From Bordetella parapertussis (GTDB taxonomy: Bacteria > Pseudomonadota > Gammaproteobacteria > Burkholderiales > Burkholderiaceae_B), in the NCBI GenBank assembly GCA_945868195.1, contig CAMBLP010000133.1:1-5820 (forward strand): 5,820 nt of DNA, given 5' to 3'. Numbering within the stretch: position 1 is the stretch's first letter; each line of letters opens with the position of its first letter. Under the pieces are notes generated by a model. That model did no database searches and was not told where the DNA came from. It saw nothing but the letters and a program-made list of their open reading frames with translations. The translations under genes and the position numbers were made by a program. Shown piece after piece: positions 5,669 through 5,820 of this stretch.

Positions 5669-5820
5669 CAGACCACGCCGGGCTCCGTTCAAATCCAGCG
5701 CTCCAACGATGATCTTCAAGTGACCTGTAACAAGCCTGGCCTCGAAGCTGGACGCGCCTCAGTCGTCTCTATCGTCAAACCCGGTATGGTCGGTAACTTT
5801 TTCTTTGGCGGTATCATCGG
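5669..5820 (+). pseudogene. Fragment resembling a small bacterial lipoprotein family, N-terminus missing, runs off the window
   Basis: From 5669 to the window end one frame stays open and reads QTTPGSVQIQRSNDDL, then VTCNKPGLEAGRASVV, then GMVGNFFFGGIIG. This resembles a common proteobacterial family of short putative lipoproteins in which TTPGSV, VTC.K.G and GN..FGG.IG occur in this order and spacing. Complete members start with a lipobox signal peptide and about 60-70 further residues before TTPGSV. Here the frame has stops at 5654-5656 and 5666-5668, there is no start codon, and no signal peptide is readable in any frame upstream. The gene therefore looks 5'-truncated near 5665, by rearrangement or insertion; its 3' end is outside the window. 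The function of the family is unknown to me, and the call rests on remembered motif similarity. Confidence 0.55.

Overview
The window looks like a proteobacterial chromosome segment, most likely beta- or gammaproteobacterial. This rests on family resemblance (an antiquitin-type aldehyde dehydrogenase, GalE, a WYL regulator, BrnTA, and HigBA-like addiction remnants), on Shine-Dalgarno and sigma70-like signals, and on moderate base composition. No rRNA, tRNA, CRISPR array or insertion sequence is visible. The galE and WYL genes look richer in G+C than brnTA and the intergenic stretches, which look AT-rich.

Layout, left to right. (1) An ALDH7-type dehydrogenase at 42-1556 (+), probably the semialdehyde step of lysine/pipecolate degradation. 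(2) A 220-bp AT-rich gap ending in two back-to-back hairpins. (3) A pRiA4b ORF-3-like protein (about 1795-2385, +) followed after 2 bp by galE (2388-3410, +), probably one transcript. (4) A short gap with a good promoter that now drives a collapsed HigB/HigA-like toxin-antitoxin locus: a 35-codon toxin N-terminus (3584-3691) runs by an ATGA overlap into an antitoxin C-terminus (3688-3846). (5) A convergent WYL-domain regulator (3843-4817, -) with a near-perfect 23-bp palindrome just upstream of its start. (6) A divergent, apparently intact BrnT/BrnA type II toxin-antitoxin operon (4996-5497, +) whose start codon abuts a perfect 15-bp palindrome. (7) A right-hand stretch with a weak terminator-like hairpin and then an N-terminally truncated fragment resembling a small lipoprotein family, running off the window.

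The left part (ALDH7, galE) is housekeeping or catabolic. From about 3580 onward the region is accessory in character: one dead and one apparently live toxin-antitoxin module flank a WYL regulator, and a gene fragment lies at the right. I see no clearly new multi-gene system. The points most worth a second look are the toxin-antitoxin deletion remnant, the two palindromic operators, a possible leaderless brnT transcript, the pRiA4b-ORF3/galE coupling, and the breakpoint near 5665.
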